Source of the DNA: JAVVHH01 sp964235765
Lineage (GTDB): Bacteria; Pseudomonadota; Alphaproteobacteria; Acetobacterales; Acetobacteraceae
Assembly: GCA_964235765.1 (NCBI GenBank)
Contig: CAXSDH010000086.1
Coordinates: 1 to 15,918 of the forward strand
Length of the DNA stretch: 15,918 nt
Direction: 5' to 3'
Shown: positions 1 through 7,044 of the stretch, in pieces
Layout of the letters: the number at the start of each line of letters is the position of its first letter
Position numbering within the stretch: the stretch's first letter is position 1
Notes under the pieces: generated by a model
What the model was told of the DNA's origin: nothing
What the model saw: the letters and a program-made list of their open reading frames with translations, nothing else
The model's database searches: none
Position numbers and translations under genes: made by a program

Positions 1-68
1 GCTGACCCGGCCGTGACAAGCGCTAGTTGATCCACTTACCCGGATTTAGCTAGGGGGGCGAAGCAGGG

Positions 69-893
69 ATGGATGTTCGGATCGGCACGGCCGGTTGGGG
101 CATTCCGGCGCGGCTTGGCGCAGAGTTTCCCGGCGCCGCCTCGCACCTGGAACGGTATGCCGGCCAGTGTACGGCCGTCGAGATCAACTCGTCCTTCCAC
201 CGGCCGCACCGGCCTGCGACGTACGAGCGCTGGGCGCGGAGCGTGCCCGAGGATTTCCGGTTCGCGGTCAAGTTGCCGCGGGAGATCACGCATTCCAGGC
301 GGCTGCTGGACGCCGAATCGGCGCTGGATCGGTTCCTCGCCGAAGCCGGCGTGCTTGGCGGCAGGCTCGGGCCGCTGCTCGTCCAGTTGCCGCCGAGCCT
401 TGCCTTCGATGCAGGGGCGGCATCGGCGTTCTTCGGCAGCCTGCGGGCCCGGTTCGCGGGCGCCGCCGTGTGCGAGCCGCGGCACCCCAGTTGGTTCGGA
501 ACGGACGGCGATGCCCTGCTGGCGAGCTTTGCGGTGGCCCGGGTCGCCGCCGACCCCGCGCGCGTGCCCGCCGCCGCGGACCCGGGCGGCTGGCCTGGTT
601 TGGCCTATTACCGGCTGCACGGTTCGCCGCAGACCTATTACTCGGCCTACGAGCCGGCCACCCTGGAGGCGGTCGCCCAACGGCTGATGGCTGCGGCCCG
701 GCGCGGCCCGGCCTGGTGCATCTTCGACAACACCGGGCGCGGTGAGGCCGCCGCCAACGCGCTCGACCTGCGGCGGCTATGCCAGCAGCTTGCGGCTGAG
801 GAAGGCGGAGCCGGCGAGGGCGAAGCGCCAGGGCGTCTCCACCCCCCGGCTGATGCCGACCCGACGCCCGGTGAGGACCTCGGCCGGGGTTGA
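69..893 (+). CDS. DUF72 family protein (YecE-like)
   Basis: This is a DUF72 protein, a TIM-barrel-like family of unproven function. The N-terminus carries the family opening (RIGTAGWGIP, residues 4-13). It is followed by EINSSFHRP, the FAVKLPREITHSRRL strand-helix unit and, near residue 220, CIFDNTGRGEAAANALDL, which corresponds to the usual C-terminal 'F-N-N ... A-x-x-N-A' region. The family domain should end near residue 240, about position 790. The last ~35 residues are low-complexity (G/E/P/A-rich) and are read through the antisense of the convergent mpg gene, so they are probably a non-conserved tail. The ATG at 69 is chosen because the protein starts right at the family motif. A G-run at 53-58 may serve as ribosome site; the ATG at 73 is in another frame. 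The biochemical role is unknown. Confidence in the family is high. Confidence 0.9.
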   Translation: MDVRIGTAGWGIPARLGAEFPGAASHLERYAGQCTAVEINSSFHRPHRPATYERWARSVPEDFRFAVKLPREITHSRRLLDAESALDRFLAEAGVLGGRLGPLLVQLPPSLAFDAGAASAFFGSLRARFAGAAVCEPRHPSWFGTDGDALLASFAVARVAADPARVPAAADPGGWPGLAYYRLHGSPQTYYSAYEPATLEAVAQRLMAAARRGPAWCIFDNTGRGEAAANALDLRRLCQQLAAEEGGAGEGEAPGRLHPPADADPTPGEDLGRG

Positions 894-1382
894 GCCCGCC
901 TCGATCCGGAACGGCGGCGCGTCGAGCGGCAAACCGTCCGCGCGGCCGGTGAGGGCGAGCGCCTGGCAGAGCCGCCCGGGGCCGCTGCAAAGCTGCCGGA
1001 TGTCGGCCGTGCCGCGCCGTGCCTGCATCAGGGCGAGCCCGGCGGTCGGCTCCAAGGCCCTGATCAGGACCGCGCTGCCGGGCTCGCACACCAGGTTGAG
1101 GCACCAATGGATGCCGTACGACCGGTAGACGTAGGCGTGGCCTTCCGGGCCGAACATCGCAGCGTTGCGCGCCGTTAGGCCACGGAAGCTGTGCGAGGCC
1201 GGGTCGGCCCGGTCGTAGGCCTCCGTCTCGACGATGATGCCGCCGGCACCGTCGAACAGCAGCAGGGCGCCGATCGCGTCGCGGGCGACCTCGGCGGCGG
1301 GCCGGGCGAAGAATGCCCTGGTGTCAGCCGCATCCGGGCCAACATAGGCTGGGCGCAACCCACGGGGCCCGCATCCGCACAT
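777..1382 (-). CDS. mpg: DNA-3-methyladenine glycosylase (AAG/MPG family)
   Basis: This is a base-excision repair glycosylase that removes alkylated purines such as 3-methyladenine and hypoxanthine by hydrolysing the N-glycosidic bond. The sequence shows ARPAAEVARDAIGALL near the N-terminus, then IVETEAYDRADPASHSFRG, in which the second Glu matches the general base of human AAG (E125) and the following Tyr and His match Y127 and H136. MFGPEGHAYVYRSYGIHWCLN and LIRALEPTAG follow, and a GPGRLCQALAL segment lies further on, all typical of the family. The length of about 200 residues is normal for bacteria. The start is uncertain: ATG at 1382 is used here, TTG at 1388 and TTG at 1358 are in frame, and the domain itself begins only around 1315. 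The ATG at 1382 overlaps the start codon of the divergent amidotransferase. The 3' end overlaps the DUF72 gene by 117 bases, tail to tail. Confidence 0.93.
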   Translation of the reverse strand: MCGCGPRGLRPAYVGPDAADTRAFFARPAAEVARDAIGALLLFDGAGGIIVETEAYDRADPASHSFRGLTARNAAMFGPEGHAYVYRSYGIHWCLNLVCEPGSAVLIRALEPTAGLALMQARRGTADIRQLCSGPGRLCQALALTGRADGLPLDAPPFRIEAGSTPAEVLTGRRVGISRGVETPWRFALAGSAFLSRKLLA

Positions 1383-2247
1383 GACCAAGATCCTTCGCTT
1401 CCTTGTTGCCGAGAGCGAGACGCCGGAGGCGCGCGAAAGCCGCCGGGCGAGCGTGGGCCGTAGCAGTGGCGACTCCTACCTCGACATGCTGCGCTCGATC
1501 GCGCCTGCCCGATGCGACCTCGTCAGGCCCGCCGACGACGGGGCCGAGACGCTCGAGCCCGGCGCGCTCGAAGCCTACGACGCCGTGTTCCTGACCGGCT
1601 CGCCGCTGCATCTGTATGTCGATACGCCCGAAGTGCGACGCCAGGTCGGGTTCATGCAGGCTGTGTTCGCCTCCGGCACGCCGTCCTTCGGCTCCTGCGC
1701 CGGGCTGCAGGTGGCCACGGTGGCGGCGGGCGGCGCGGTGCGGGAAAACCGGCGGGGGCGCGAGGCCGGGTTTGCGCGCCGGATCACCCCGACCGCGGCG
1801 GGGTCCGGCCACAAGCTGCTGGCAGGGCGGCCCGCCGCATTCGACGCCCTCTCCGTGCACTCCGACGAGGTGGACCGGCTGCCCGACGACGCGACCCTGC
1901 TTGCGACAAACGGCGTGACCCGGGTGCAGGCCGCCGAAATACGGCACGGGGACGGCGTGTTCTGGGGCGTGCAATATCACCCGGAGCTGCCGCTCGAGGA
2001 GGTCGCCGGCGCCATCCGCCGCCAGGCCGGGGAGCTGATCGAGCAAGGCCTGGCCCATGACGCGGCCGCCGTGGACGGGTATGCGAGCCGGATCGAAGCC
2101 CTTGGCCAGGAGCCGGAGCGGCGGGATTTGGCCTGGCAACTCGGGCTGGACCGTCAGGTCACCGACCCTGCGCTGCGGCGTGCGGAGTTGCGCAACTTCA
2201 TCGAGTTCCTCGCCAAGCCCACATGCAGCCGGCGGATGCGGGCATAG
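1381..2247 (+). CDS. Type 1 (class I) glutamine amidotransferase, GMP-synthase-like
   Basis: This is a stand-alone class-I glutamine amidotransferase domain protein of 288 residues. Class-I domains hydrolyse glutamine and pass ammonia to an acceptor. The nucleophile Cys106 sits in FGSCAGLQ, and the His200/Glu202 pair lies in GVQYHPELP, so the catalytic triad is complete. The region FLTGSPLHLYVDTPEVRRQV (residues 64-83) carries the oxyanion-strand area. The C-terminal 75 residues are helical and Arg/Glu-rich (for example EALGQEPERRDLAWQLGL) and are not part of the core domain. No synthetase partner lies beside it, so the amino-group acceptor is unknown. The family also includes peptidases that cleave gamma-glutamyl bonds. 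The ATG at 1381 gives the expected beta-strand opening (KILRFLVAESE), but no convincing ribosome site precedes it. Confidence 0.87.
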   Translation: MTKILRFLVAESETPEARESRRASVGRSSGDSYLDMLRSIAPARCDLVRPADDGAETLEPGALEAYDAVFLTGSPLHLYVDTPEVRRQVGFMQAVFASGTPSFGSCAGLQVATVAAGGAVRENRRGREAGFARRITPTAAGSGHKLLAGRPAAFDALSVHSDEVDRLPDDATLLATNGVTRVQAAEIRHGDGVFWGVQYHPELPLEEVAGAIRRQAGELIEQGLAHDAAAVDGYASRIEALGQEPERRDLAWQLGLDRQVTDPALRRAELRNFIEFLAKPTCSRRMRA

Positions 2248-2249
2248 AA

Positions 2250-2274
2250 GCACGGGTTCAGACGCACGGGCTCA
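2250..2274. repeat. Short imperfect direct repeat between two convergent genes
   Basis: An 11-base unit GCACGGGTTCA at 2250-2260 recurs as GCACGGGCTCA at 2264-2274, with one mismatch. A third partial copy, GCACG, begins near 2278. The second copy contains the stop codon of rdgB. It lies in the 24-base gap between the convergent amidotransferase and rdgB genes. No hairpin is evident. It may be chance in a GC-rich background. Confidence 0.35.
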
Positions 2275-2865
2275 CAAGCACGACCGCAACAGTTGGGCCA
2301 TCGCTTGGGCGCGGTGGCTGGCGGCGTGCTTCCGGGCCGCCTCCATTTCGCCGTAGGTCTCGGTCCCGCCGTTCGGGATGAACATGGGATCGTAGCCGAA
2401 CCCTCGGCCGCCGCGGGGCGGCCAGGCGAGCTGGCCACCGATCCGGCCGAAGAAGGTGTCGGTGTGCCCGTCCGGCCAGGCCAGGCACAGGGCGCAGGCG
2501 AACCAGGCACGCCGGTCGGCCCGGCCGTCCAGCTCGCGCCAGACGCGGCCCATCGCGGTGCCGAAATCCTTGCCCGGCCCGGCCCAGCGCGCCGAGAACA
2601 CGCCCGGCGCGCCGCCCAGCGCTGCCACGCACAACCCGGAATCGTCGGCCAGGGCGGGCAAGCCGGCGGCCGTTGCCGCCAGCGCCTTGATCCGTGCGTT
2701 GCCGGCGAAATCCGGCGCATCCTCGTCGGGCGCCGGCAGGCCAAGCGCGCCTGCGGAGACCACCGCCACCCCATGCGGCTCCAGAAGGCAGGCCATTTCC
2801 TGCAATTTGCCCGGATTATGCGTGGCCAGCACCAGCCGGCCGCCGCGCGCCAGCCGCCTCGCCAT
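2272..2865 (-). CDS. rdgB: XTP/dITP (non-canonical purine NTP) pyrophosphatase, RdgB/HAM1 family
   Basis: This house-cleaning enzyme hydrolyses ITP, dITP and XTP to the monophosphate plus pyrophosphate, keeping deaminated purines out of DNA and RNA. The 197-residue length is typical. The N-terminal LVLATHNPGKLQEM (residues 11-24) holds the Thr-x-Asn-x-x-Lys triphosphate site. It is followed by DFAGNARIKA, the conserved ADDSGLCVAALGGAPGVFSA block with the metal-binding acidic residues, GGRGFGYDPMF, and the C-terminal SHRAQAMAQLL. The usual Glu-Lys before the SHR motif is Arg-Lys here, a mild variation. The ATG shares one base with the stop of the upstream rph gene (TGATG), which suggests translational coupling. 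No separate ribosome site is visible. The rph-rdgB order is common in alphaproteobacteria. Confidence 0.96.
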   Translation of the reverse strand: MARRLARGGRLVLATHNPGKLQEMACLLEPHGVAVVSAGALGLPAPDEDAPDFAGNARIKALAATAAGLPALADDSGLCVAALGGAPGVFSARWAGPGKDFGTAMGRVWRELDGRADRRAWFACALCLAWPDGHTDTFFGRIGGQLAWPPRGGRGFGYDPMFIPNGGTETYGEMEAARKHAASHRAQAMAQLLRSCL

Positions 2866-3596
2866 CAGGCCAGGGCCGCCCGTTGCAGCGCGAACAGCTG
2901 CTCCGTGCCATGCCGGGCGAGGCGCATCAGCTCCATGAACTGCGCTTCCGAGAAGGGGTCGCGCTCGGCCGTGCCCTGGATCTCCACGATCCCGCCGCCC
3001 TGCGTCAGCACGAAGTTGGCATCCGCCTCGGCGCCGCTATCCTCGGCATAGTCCAGGTCGAGCACGGCGCCGCCGCCCACGAGCCCGCAACTGACCGCCG
3101 CCACCTGGCCCGAGAGCGGCGAGCGGGTGAGCACGTTGCTCGCCTGCATCTTCCGAAACGCGAGGCTGAGTGCCACCCAGGCGCCGGTGATGCTGGCGCA
3201 GCGGGTGCCGCCATCGGCGTTCAGCACGTCGCAGTCGAGCGTGACGGTGCATTCGCCCATGGCGGTGCGGTCGACCACGGCGCGCAGGCTGCGGCCGATC
3301 AGGCGCTGGATTTCCTGGGTGCGGCCGGATTGCTTGCCGCGCGCGGCCTCGCGGTCGCCACGCGTATGGGTGGCGCGCGGCAGCATGCCGTATTCGGCCG
3401 TGACCCACCCCTCGCCCTTGCCGCGCAGGAAGCCCGGCACCCGGCCCTCCACGCTCGCCGTGCACAGCACCTCGGTGCCGCCCATCCGGATCACGCACGA
3501 GCCTTCCGCGTGGCGGGCGAAGCCGGTGGTGAAGGAAACGTCGCGGAGGGCGTCGGCGGCGCGGCCGGAGGGGCGCATAAATGAGGTGTCCTGCAT
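2865..3596 (-). CDS. rph: Ribonuclease PH
   Basis: This phosphorolytic 3'-to-5' exoribonuclease trims tRNA precursor 3' ends, releasing nucleoside diphosphates, and works as a hexamer. The family opening MRPSGRAADALR begins at residue 7. ATHTRGDRE contains an Arg equivalent to R86, RTQEIQRLIGRSLRAVVD contains the phosphate-binding Arg equivalent to R126, and VLDLDYAEDS contains the catalytic acidic residues. The length of 243 compares with about 238 for the family. Two starts compete. The ATG at 3596 adds six residues and has an AGGAA-type ribosome site about 8 bases upstream; the ATG at 3578 gives the exact family start but lacks a clear site. The former is used. It is translationally coupled to rdgB and divergent from the oxidoreductase-hrcA pair. 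Confidence 0.97.
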   Translation of the reverse strand: MQDTSFMRPSGRAADALRDVSFTTGFARHAEGSCVIRMGGTEVLCTASVEGRVPGFLRGKGEGWVTAEYGMLPRATHTRGDREAARGKQSGRTQEIQRLIGRSLRAVVDRTAMGECTVTLDCDVLNADGGTRCASITGAWVALSLAFRKMQASNVLTRSPLSGQVAAVSCGLVGGGAVLDLDYAEDSGAEADANFVLTQGGGIVEIQGTAERDPFSEAQFMELMRLARHGTEQLFALQRAALA

Positions 3597-3640
3597 TGGG
3601 AGCGGTTCCTATAACCTATGGGCTGGAGAAGGGGAGTCGG
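3597..3640. promoter_or_regulatory. Divergent intergenic region between rph and the oxidoreductase-hrcA pair
   Basis: This 44-base region must carry the start signals for at least the oxidoreductase-hrcA unit. It holds a relatively AT-rich stretch at 3607-3619 (CCTATAACCTATG) with a possible -10 element TATAAC at 3610-3615 on the plus strand. No good -35 match could be fitted upstream. A purine-rich ribosome site (GGAGAAGGGGAG, about 3625-3636) precedes the ATG at 3641. No CIRCE-type inverted repeat for HrcA binding is present. Confidence 0.4.
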
Positions 3641-4597
3641 ATGCTCGGCCTAGGAATCATCGGTGCGGGAATCATGGGCGAGCGCATGCTGCGCGCGGCG
3701 CTCGACCACGCGGCGGACGTGGTGAGGGTGGTGGGCGTGTGGGATGCGGCCCCCGCCGCGCTGGACCGCATCGGCGCCGCCTTGCCAGGCGTCCCGCGCG
3801 CCGCCTCGGCGGAGGCGCTGATCCAGGCGGCCGAATGCATCTATGTGGCGACCCCGCCCGGGACGCACCTGGACTACGCGGCGCGCGGGCTGGCGGCCGG
3901 CCGCGCCGTGTTCCTGGAAAAGCCGCTGGCGACCGACGTCGCCGCGGCCGAAAGCTTCGTGCGGCGCTATGCGGGCGCCCGGGCGGCGGTCAACTTCCCC
4001 TTCGCGTCGTCGTTCGCGGTCGACCGGCTGCGCGAGTGGATGCGCGAGGGGGCGACCGGCGCGCCGCGCGGCTTCGGCATCGAGGTGGGGTTTGCCGCCT
4101 GGCCGCGGCCATGGCAGCAGGCCGCCGCGGCCTGGCTCGACGGCCCGGCCGAAGGCGGGTTTACCCGCGAGGTGGTCTCCCATTTCCTGTTCCTCTCGCG
4201 GCGCCTGCTCGGCCCGCTGCGGCTGCGGTCCGCTTCGGCCACCATCCCGCCCGGCGGCACGGAACGCGCCATCGAGGCCCGGCTCGAGGCGGGCGGGCTG
4301 CCCGGCCGCCTGCGCGGCGAGGTCGGCTTCACGGCCAAGGACGATCATAACCTCTGGACCCTAGACGGCGTGGGCCGCATCCGGCTGCGCGACTGGTCGT
4401 TCGCCGAGCGCCAGCGGCCGGATGGCGTCTGGGTCGGCGACGCGGAGGCTCCCCCGCACGAGCGGATACGTCCCTTGGTGCTGCGCCGCCAGTTGGAGCA
4501 GGTGGCGCGGATGGCGCGGGGAGAGCCGCATGTGCTGGCCACGCTGGAGGAGGCGTTCGAGGTGCAGGCGGTCGTGGAGGCGATCTTGCGTGGCTAG
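3641..4597 (+). CDS. Gfo/Idh/MocA family NAD(P)-dependent oxidoreductase
   Basis: This is a two-domain NAD(P)-dependent dehydrogenase of 318 residues; the family oxidises or reduces sugars, inositols and related polyols. The Rossmann fold opens with LGIIGAGIMGERM (GxGxxG, residues 3-15). It continues with YVATPPGTHLDYA and the family signature FLEKPLATD, with Lys94 in the EKP motif. In the C-terminal domain, TREVVSHFLFLSRRLLGP carries His181, which fits the catalytic His of the family. The start at 3641 is set by the strong GGAGAAGGGGAG ribosome site and by the Rossmann motif beginning at once; the frame stays open upstream to 3581 but that part is not conserved-looking. The last 8 bases overlap the GTG start of hrcA, so the two are surely co-transcribed. 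The substrate cannot be told from sequence. Confidence 0.9.
   Translation: MLGLGIIGAGIMGERMLRAALDHAADVVRVVGVWDAAPAALDRIGAALPGVPRAASAEALIQAAECIYVATPPGTHLDYAARGLAAGRAVFLEKPLATDVAAAESFVRRYAGARAAVNFPFASSFAVDRLREWMREGATGAPRGFGIEVGFAAWPRPWQQAAAAWLDGPAEGGFTREVVSHFLFLSRRLLGPLRLRSASATIPPGGTERAIEARLEAGGLPGRLRGEVGFTAKDDHNLWTLDGVGRIRLRDWSFAERQRPDGVWVGDAEAPPHERIRPLVLRRQLEQVARMARGEPHVLATLEEAFEVQAVVEAILRG
4576..4580 (+). promoter_or_regulatory. Ribosome binding site for hrcA
   Basis: GGAGG lies inside the 3' end of the oxidoreductase gene, 9 bases before the GTG at 4590. It decides the hrcA start, since the same frame is open much further upstream and could mislead to an earlier ATG at 4422. Confidence 0.7.
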
Positions 4598-5633
4598 GAA
4601 CCCCCTCGAACTGGACCCGCGCTCGGCCGCCGTGCTGCGGGAGATCGTCGAGCAATACGTCCAGACCGGCGAACCCGTCGGCAGCCGCACGCTGTCCCGC
4701 CGGCTGCCGATCGCGCTCTCGCCGGCGACGATCCGCAACGTGATGTCGGACTTGACCGAGGCCGGCCTGTTGTTCGCGCCGCATACCAGCGCCGGGCGGT
4801 TGCCGACGGACCGGGGCCTCAGATTGTTCGTCGACGGGCTGCTGCAGACCGGCAGCGTGGCCGAGGACGAGCGGGAGGCGATCGGCCGGGCGCTGGAGGT
4901 GCGCGGGCGCAGCCTGGAGGACACCTTGGCCGAAACCAGCGCGCTGCTGGCGGGATTGGCGGGGGCGGCCGGGCTGGTGCTGGCGCCGAAGTCGGACGGG
5001 GCGGTGCGGCACATCGAATTCGTGCCGCTGGGACCCGGCCGGGCCCTCGTGATCCTGGTCTCCGCGGATGGCCAGGTCGAGAACCGGGTGATCGAAACAC
5101 CGCCCGGTCTGCCGCCCTCGGCGCTGACCCAGGCGGCGAACTACCTCAATGCGCGCCTGTCCGGCCGAAGCCTGGTCGAGTTGCGCCGGGTCGTGGGCGC
5201 CGACATGGCCGAGGACCGGACGCAGCTCGACGCGCTGACGACCCAGGTCGTGGAAGCCGGGTTGGCGACCTGGAGCGGGGAGGGGCGGGGCGGCTCGCTG
5301 ATCGTGCGCGGGCAGGCGCGGCTGCTGGCCGATGTGACCGCGATCGAACGCCTGAGCGCCATCCAGACCCTGTTCGAGCGGCTGGAAACGCAGGAGACCA
5401 TGCTGCGGCTGCTCGAACTGGCCGAAGCCTCCGACGGGGTGCGGATCTTCATCGGCGCGGAGAGTGGCCTGTTCGGCGCGAGCGGCGTTTCCATGGTGGT
5501 CGCGCCGGCGCGCAACGAGGCGGACCGTATCGTCGGTGCCATCGGGGTCATCGGGCCGACGCGGATCAACTACGGCCGGATTATTCCGGTCGTGGACTAT
5601 ACGGCGCGGGCGATCGGGCGGCTGCTAGGGTAG
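4590..5633 (+). CDS. hrcA: Heat-inducible transcription repressor HrcA
   Basis: HrcA represses class-I heat-shock genes (groESL, sometimes dnaK-grpE) by binding the CIRCE inverted repeat, with GroEL as corepressor-chaperone. The N-terminal winged helix begins with NPLELDPRSAAVLREIVEQY and continues with VQTGEPVGSRTLSRR, LSPATIRNVMSDLTEAGLL (recognition helix) and PHTSAGRLPTDRGLRLFVDG. The GAF-like dimerisation region follows, with IFIGAESGLFGASGVSMVVA and GAIGVIGPTRINYGRIIPVV near the C-terminus. The GTG start at 4590 gives 347 residues, the normal length, and has a GGAGG site 9 bases upstream. It overlaps the oxidoreductase stop by 8 bases. Unusually, the expected grpE is not downstream and no CIRCE element is seen nearby, so autoregulation through CIRCE at this locus is not supported. 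Confidence 0.97.
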   Translation: MARNPLELDPRSAAVLREIVEQYVQTGEPVGSRTLSRRLPIALSPATIRNVMSDLTEAGLLFAPHTSAGRLPTDRGLRLFVDGLLQTGSVAEDEREAIGRALEVRGRSLEDTLAETSALLAGLAGAAGLVLAPKSDGAVRHIEFVPLGPGRALVILVSADGQVENRVIETPPGLPPSALTQAANYLNARLSGRSLVELRRVVGADMAEDRTQLDALTTQVVEAGLATWSGEGRGGSLIVRGQARLLADVTAIERLSAIQTLFERLETQETMLRLLELAEASDGVRIFIGAESGLFGASGVSMVVAPARNEADRIVGAIGVIGPTRINYGRIIPVVDYTARAIGRLLG

Positions 5634-5708
5634 ATTTTAATGAACATCACAACTTAGGGCGGGCGTTTTAAGCAGCAAACGAAGTCGGTTGCACCCCGTT
5701 GCATTCTT

Positions 5709-6101
5709 ATGTCCGCCCGATCCAGCCGCTGCCTGTTGCTTGTCGAAGACGATCCCCTGGTGAGGGACACCGTAGCCCTGATGCTTGAGGATGAGGGGTT
5801 CGAGGTCGTCGAGGCCGCCAATGTGCAAGGCGCACTTCACCTGATGCGGGCGGGCTTGGAGACGCCGCTGATGGTGACCGACGTCGATCTGGGGCCGGGG
5901 CCGAGCGGCGCCGACCTCGCCGACGAGATGCGTCGGGCCAGGCCGGACCTGGCGATCATCTTCATCACGGGCCGGGTCGCGTCCCTGAAAGATCGGGTTC
6001 TCGGCCCCAACGAGGCCGTGCTGCCGAAGCCCTTCGAGAGCCGTACGCTCTCCCAGATGGTCAGGGCGATGACGGGGTTGTCCGTGCCCGGCCCCGCTTG
6101 A
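5709..6101 (+). CDS. Single-domain response regulator (CheY-like receiver)
   Basis: This 130-residue stand-alone receiver domain has no output domain. The acidic pocket is Asp14-Asp15 (LLVEDDPLVRD), and the phosphoacceptor is Asp58 in VTDVDLG. Thr87 lies in FITGR and the conserved Lys107 in LPKPFE, so it should be phosphorylatable. Such proteins act by protein-protein contact, as CheY- or phosphorelay-type shuttles, or serve with hybrid kinases. No kinase gene lies nearby. The 75-base upstream gap (5634-5708) is more AT-rich than its surroundings and has a direct repeat GTTGCA (5688-5693, 5698-5703); no clear ribosome site or promoter could be assigned. The 3' end overlaps the convergent glycosyltransferase gene by 41 bases. 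It occupies the position where grpE often follows hrcA. Confidence 0.92.
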   Translation: MSARSSRCLLLVEDDPLVRDTVALMLEDEGFEVVEAANVQGALHLMRAGLETPLMVTDVDLGPGPSGADLADEMRRARPDLAIIFITGRVASLKDRVLGPNEAVLPKPFESRTLSQMVRAMTGLSVPGPA

Positions 6102-7041
6102 GCCACAGCCATCCCACGTAGGCGAGCCATTTCGTGTTGAGCCCGATCCCAAGCGCCTCGCCGGCGTAAAACCGGGCGAGGTCGTGGTCGCCGTGCAGCG
6201 CCTGCCGTTGGGCTATGGCCTTTAGCGTATAGCCCTTATGCCGCTTGGCGTAGGCCCTGATCTCCGGGCGGCTGGAACGCAGGATGGCTTTGTCCAGCAC
6301 GCGCAACTGGTCCAGCGAGCGCTGGTCCGGGCTCAGGCTGGTCGAGGCGGTGTTGCGGTCGGGCACATGGTGGCGCGCGACCACGGCCGGGCTGTAGAGG
6401 ATGGCCGAGGCCGCATCTATGCCGCGCAGGTGGAAGTCGCGGTCCTCCTCGTAGCGCAGGCTGGCGTCGAAACCGCCCTGGTCCTGGAAAAATTGCCGCC
6501 GCACGATCGTGGCGTTCAGGTGGCAAAATCCGCGGCTTTGCAGCAGGTGCGCGGCGGTCACCGCGAAGGTGCCGTCGGGTTGGCGAGGGAGAAGTTTGGG
6601 CAGGAGTTCGGCCAGGTCCTCGATCCAGACGACCTGGTCGATGGTGCTGCCGTCGGCCCGGACCGCGACCTGGTTGGCGTAATGCAGGTCCGTGCCGGGA
6701 TGGGCAGCGAGGCTGCGGGCGGCGGCGGCGAGGTAGCCGGGCTCGATCCACTCGTCGTCGTCGTCGAGGAAAGCGACGTAGGGCGCGGCGGCTGCCGCCA
6801 CGCCATGGTTCCGGGCGAAGCTCGGCCCCATCCCGCCCGGGCTTGGCGGCAGGTGGTGGAAGCGCCCGCCTCTGCCCAACTCCTGCGCCAAAGCCGCGTG
6901 CTCCGCGGCAAAGCCCGGCAGCGAGCCGTCATCCACCACGACAACCTCGAAACCCTCGCAGGTCTGCTGGCTCACCGAAGCGAGCGCCCGGCGCAGCAGG
7001 GCCGGTCGGTTCCGCGTCGTGATCACCACAGAAAACAGCAT
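6061..7041 (-). CDS. Family 2 glycosyltransferase
   Basis: This inverting GT-A fold glycosyltransferase of 326 residues transfers a sugar from a nucleotide-sugar donor, probably at the cytoplasmic face during surface polysaccharide synthesis. The N-terminus is the GT2 signature FSVVITTRNRPALLRRALAS followed by FEVVVVDDGS. The donor/metal motif is in YVAFLDDDDEW, and YEEDRDFHLRG carries the downstream acidic motif. No membrane segment is evident, so it is likely a soluble or peripheral enzyme. It starts 3 bases after the stop of the pyruvyl transferase gene, without its own ribosome site, which implies translational coupling as the last gene of the unit. The 3' end overlaps the response regulator gene. 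The sugar specificity is unknown. Confidence 0.92.
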   Translation of the reverse strand: MLFSVVITTRNRPALLRRALASVSQQTCEGFEVVVVDDGSLPGFAAEHAALAQELGRGGRFHHLPPSPGGMGPSFARNHGVAAAAAPYVAFLDDDDEWIEPGYLAAAARSLAAHPGTDLHYANQVAVRADGSTIDQVVWIEDLAELLPKLLPRQPDGTFAVTAAHLLQSRGFCHLNATIVRRQFFQDQGGFDASLRYEEDRDFHLRGIDAASAILYSPAVVARHHVPDRNTASTSLSPDQRSLDQLRVLDKAILRSSRPEIRAYAKRHKGYTLKAIAQRQALHGDHDLARFYAGEALGIGLNTKWLAYVGWLWLKRGRARTTPSSP

Positions 7042-7044
7042 GGG

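Noticed and set aside
3581..3640. Longer oxidoreductase start at ATG 3581
   Set aside because: The extra 20 residues are not part of the Rossmann fold and a strong ribosome site lies immediately before the ATG at 3641.
3597..3640. CIRCE operator for HrcA autoregulation
   Set aside because: No TTAGCACTC-type inverted repeat was found here or upstream of hrcA.
4422..4589. Longer HrcA start at ATG 4422
   Set aside because: The added residues are Trp/Arg/Ser-rich, antithetic to the family, and lie wholly within the oxidoreductase; GTG 4590 has a GGAGG site and the family start.
5641..5667. EcfG-type general stress promoter (TGAAC ... CGTT) before the response regulator
   Set aside because: The -35 has a mismatch at its first base and the 18-base spacer is longer than the usual 16-17, so the match is too weak to call.
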